Assembly: GCA_023284085.1 (NCBI GenBank)
Contig: JAKVHY010000021.1
Location: 46,285 to 110,284 of the forward strand
Length of the DNA: 64,000 bases
DNA from: Shewanella benthica
GTDB lineage: Bacteria > Pseudomonadota > Gammaproteobacteria > Enterobacterales > Shewanellaceae
Direction: 5' to 3'
The notes beneath the pieces were generated by a model. It did no database searches, had not been told where the DNA came from, and saw only the letters and a list, made by a program, of their open reading frames with translations. Shown here piece by piece: positions 63,196-64,000 of this stretch. Both the position numbers and the translations under genes were made by a program. Positions within the stretch are counted from its first letter, which is position 1. The number at the start of each line of letters is the position of its first letter.

Positions 63196-63900
63196 GTGAG
63201 TGAAAATATAGAGAGACGTAGGTTCCTAAAATGCTTAGGTGCCAGCTCTTTGATACTAGCTCCCTTAGGGTGTAGCTCGGTCAAAGATGAGTCTGATACG
63301 AACAGGCCTCACTATGTAATGGTGTTTGATCAAAACAAATGTACAGGTTGTGGTGAGTGTAAAGATGCGTGTAATAAGGCCAATAATCTCCCGGAAGGCA
63401 AGTCTCGCATGATATTGGAGCAGCAGTCTGGTGGCGTTATTGGTGAGAAGTGTCCTCATTGTGGCAAAACAGAGTGTGATTGCGAACGTAAGTTTGTACG
63501 CGTCTCTTGCCAGCAATGTCAAAACGCTCCTTGTGTCACGGTATGTCCAACTGGTGCAGCCCATAGAGATGAGAAAACGGGTATTGTCACCATGAACGCC
63601 GATAAGTGTGCGGGTTGTAAGTACTGTATCGGAGCCTGCCCATATGATGCTCGTTTTATCAATAAAGAGACCGATGTAGCCGATAATTGCGACTTCTGTT
63701 TGAACAGCAAGCTAGCTATAGGTGAGCTGCCAGCATGTGTCCAGCAGTGTCGCTATGATGCATTGATTTTTGGTGATGCGAACGATCCTACCTCCTATGT
63801 AAATAAGCTGCTTAGGGTGAAGGACTCAGTTCGAATGAAGCCCGGTTTTGGTACCGAGCCGAGTTTGCGCTACATACCTATTGTTAAGGTGGGGGTATAG
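63196..63900 (+). CDS. sirC: SirC, NrfC-like 4x[4Fe-4S] electron-transfer protein
   Basis: A 234-residue Tat-exported (RRRFLK) ferredoxin with four Cys clusters: CTGCGECKDAC, CQQCQNAPCVTVC, CAGCKYCIGAC and CDFC...CVQQC. An extra pair of CxxC (CPHCGKTECDC) sits between clusters 1 and 2. Passes electrons from the quinol-oxidising SirD toward SirA. GTG at 63196 is chosen because GGAGG lies five bases upstream; an ATG four codons earlier overlaps that site. A LGCSS lipobox-like segment follows the Tat region. The stop is 2 bp from the next start. Confidence 0.9.
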   Translation: MSENIERRRFLKCLGASSLILAPLGCSSVKDESDTNRPHYVMVFDQNKCTGCGECKDACNKANNLPEGKSRMILEQQSGGVIGEKCPHCGKTECDCERKFVRVSCQQCQNAPCVTVCPTGAAHRDEKTGIVTMNADKCAGCKYCIGACPYDARFINKETDVADNCDFCLNSKLAIGELPACVQQCRYDALIFGDANDPTSYVNKLLRVKDSVRMKPGFGTEPSLRYIPIVKVGV

Positions 63901-63902
63901 AG

Positions 63903-64000
63903 ATGAACGCTTCAATGGAATTCACTATGGGCTTATCGGATGGTATTGCCTGGCCTTGGTCAAGTTTACGCTACATAGCTATTAATAAGCTGGGGGTATA
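63903..64000 (+). CDS. sirD: SirD N-terminus (partial), apparently interrupted
   Basis: ATG two bases after the sirC stop, with GGGGG as ribosome site. The first 19 residues (MNASMEF...GIAWPW) look like the start of an NrfD-type quinol dehydrogenase, which normally continues into membrane helix 1. Instead residues 20-32 read SSLRYIAINKLGV, a near copy of the last residues of SirC (PSLRYIPIVKVGV). The window ends at TA, so a stop may follow at once. Either the gene is broken, the join is an assembly artefact, or this is a short duplicate preceding the true gene. Confidence 0.55.
   Translation, partial: MNASMEFTMGLSDGIAWPWSSLRYIAINKLGV

Overview
The window looks like chromosomal DNA of a marine Shewanella or a close relative (Gammaproteobacteria). 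The main reasons are a complete sulfite-reductase (sir) locus built on an octahaem cytochrome with a CX15CH haem site, several periplasmic flavoprotein/tetrahaem cytochrome pairs, CRP/Fnr-type class II promoters in front of the respiratory genes, and ordinary gammaproteobacterial genes (dsbA, zapB, ilvE, comM, yqhD). Genus is inferred from gene content only; no rRNA, tRNA, CRISPR array or intact insertion sequence was seen.

Layout. 0-4.7 kb: dsbA, a repeat-rich spacer with a candidate small RNA, zapB, an outer-membrane barrel behind three palindromes, and a lipase-like hydrolase. 4.7-18.5 kb: two related modules. Each has a Tat-exported flavoprotein reductase, a small tetrahaem cytochrome, a periplasmic cupin with the HxHxxxExY...H metal/base signature of DMSP lyases, a porin, and a divergent TetR regulator with six conserved cysteines; module 1 adds a DcaP-like porin, module 2 a DUF3299 protein, and a Cache-domain chemoreceptor sits between them. 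I infer that the cupin makes an enoate (for example acrylate from a DMSP-like compound) and the flavoprotein respires it. Three promoters here share one geometry: a CRP-like site 32 bp from the -10.

18.5-29.5 kb is mostly core metabolism: ilvE, two tandem YihG-type acyltransferases, comM, a NemR-like electrophile-response cluster (TetR, YqhD, DJ-1 family, GST) with two identical operators, and a CYTH protein. 29.6-34.3 kb is an unrecognised four-gene minus-strand operon (membrane coiled-coil/repeat protein, TerB-like protein, coiled-coil protein, large hydrophobic-helix protein) inserted between the CYTH gene and a nitronate monooxygenase gene; a decayed copy of the junction on its left side marks a duplication. 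34.3-42.3 kb is an accessory stretch with an AT-rich sensor kinase, a YedE-type transporter, a three-gene DUF2971/EEP-nuclease cluster, a frameshifted endonuclease I pseudogene, and four copies of a short palindromic repeat at or near the joints.

42.3-54.9 kb: a MazG-like protein, two S9 peptidases, two saccharopine dehydrogenases next to a kinase-phospholyase fusion and an NhaC-type carrier (possible hydroxylysine/lysine route), and a DUF2975/HTH pair. 54.9-64 kb: the sir locus, with dedicated haem-ligation genes (CcmG-, CcmH- and CcmF-like) on the minus strand diverging from sirA, a rhodanese, an FKBP with a Met/His-rich tail, a CcmI/NrfG-like TPR protein, the Fe-S protein and the start of the quinol-oxidising subunit. 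At the very end the sirD reading frame runs into a diverged copy of the 3' end of sirC.
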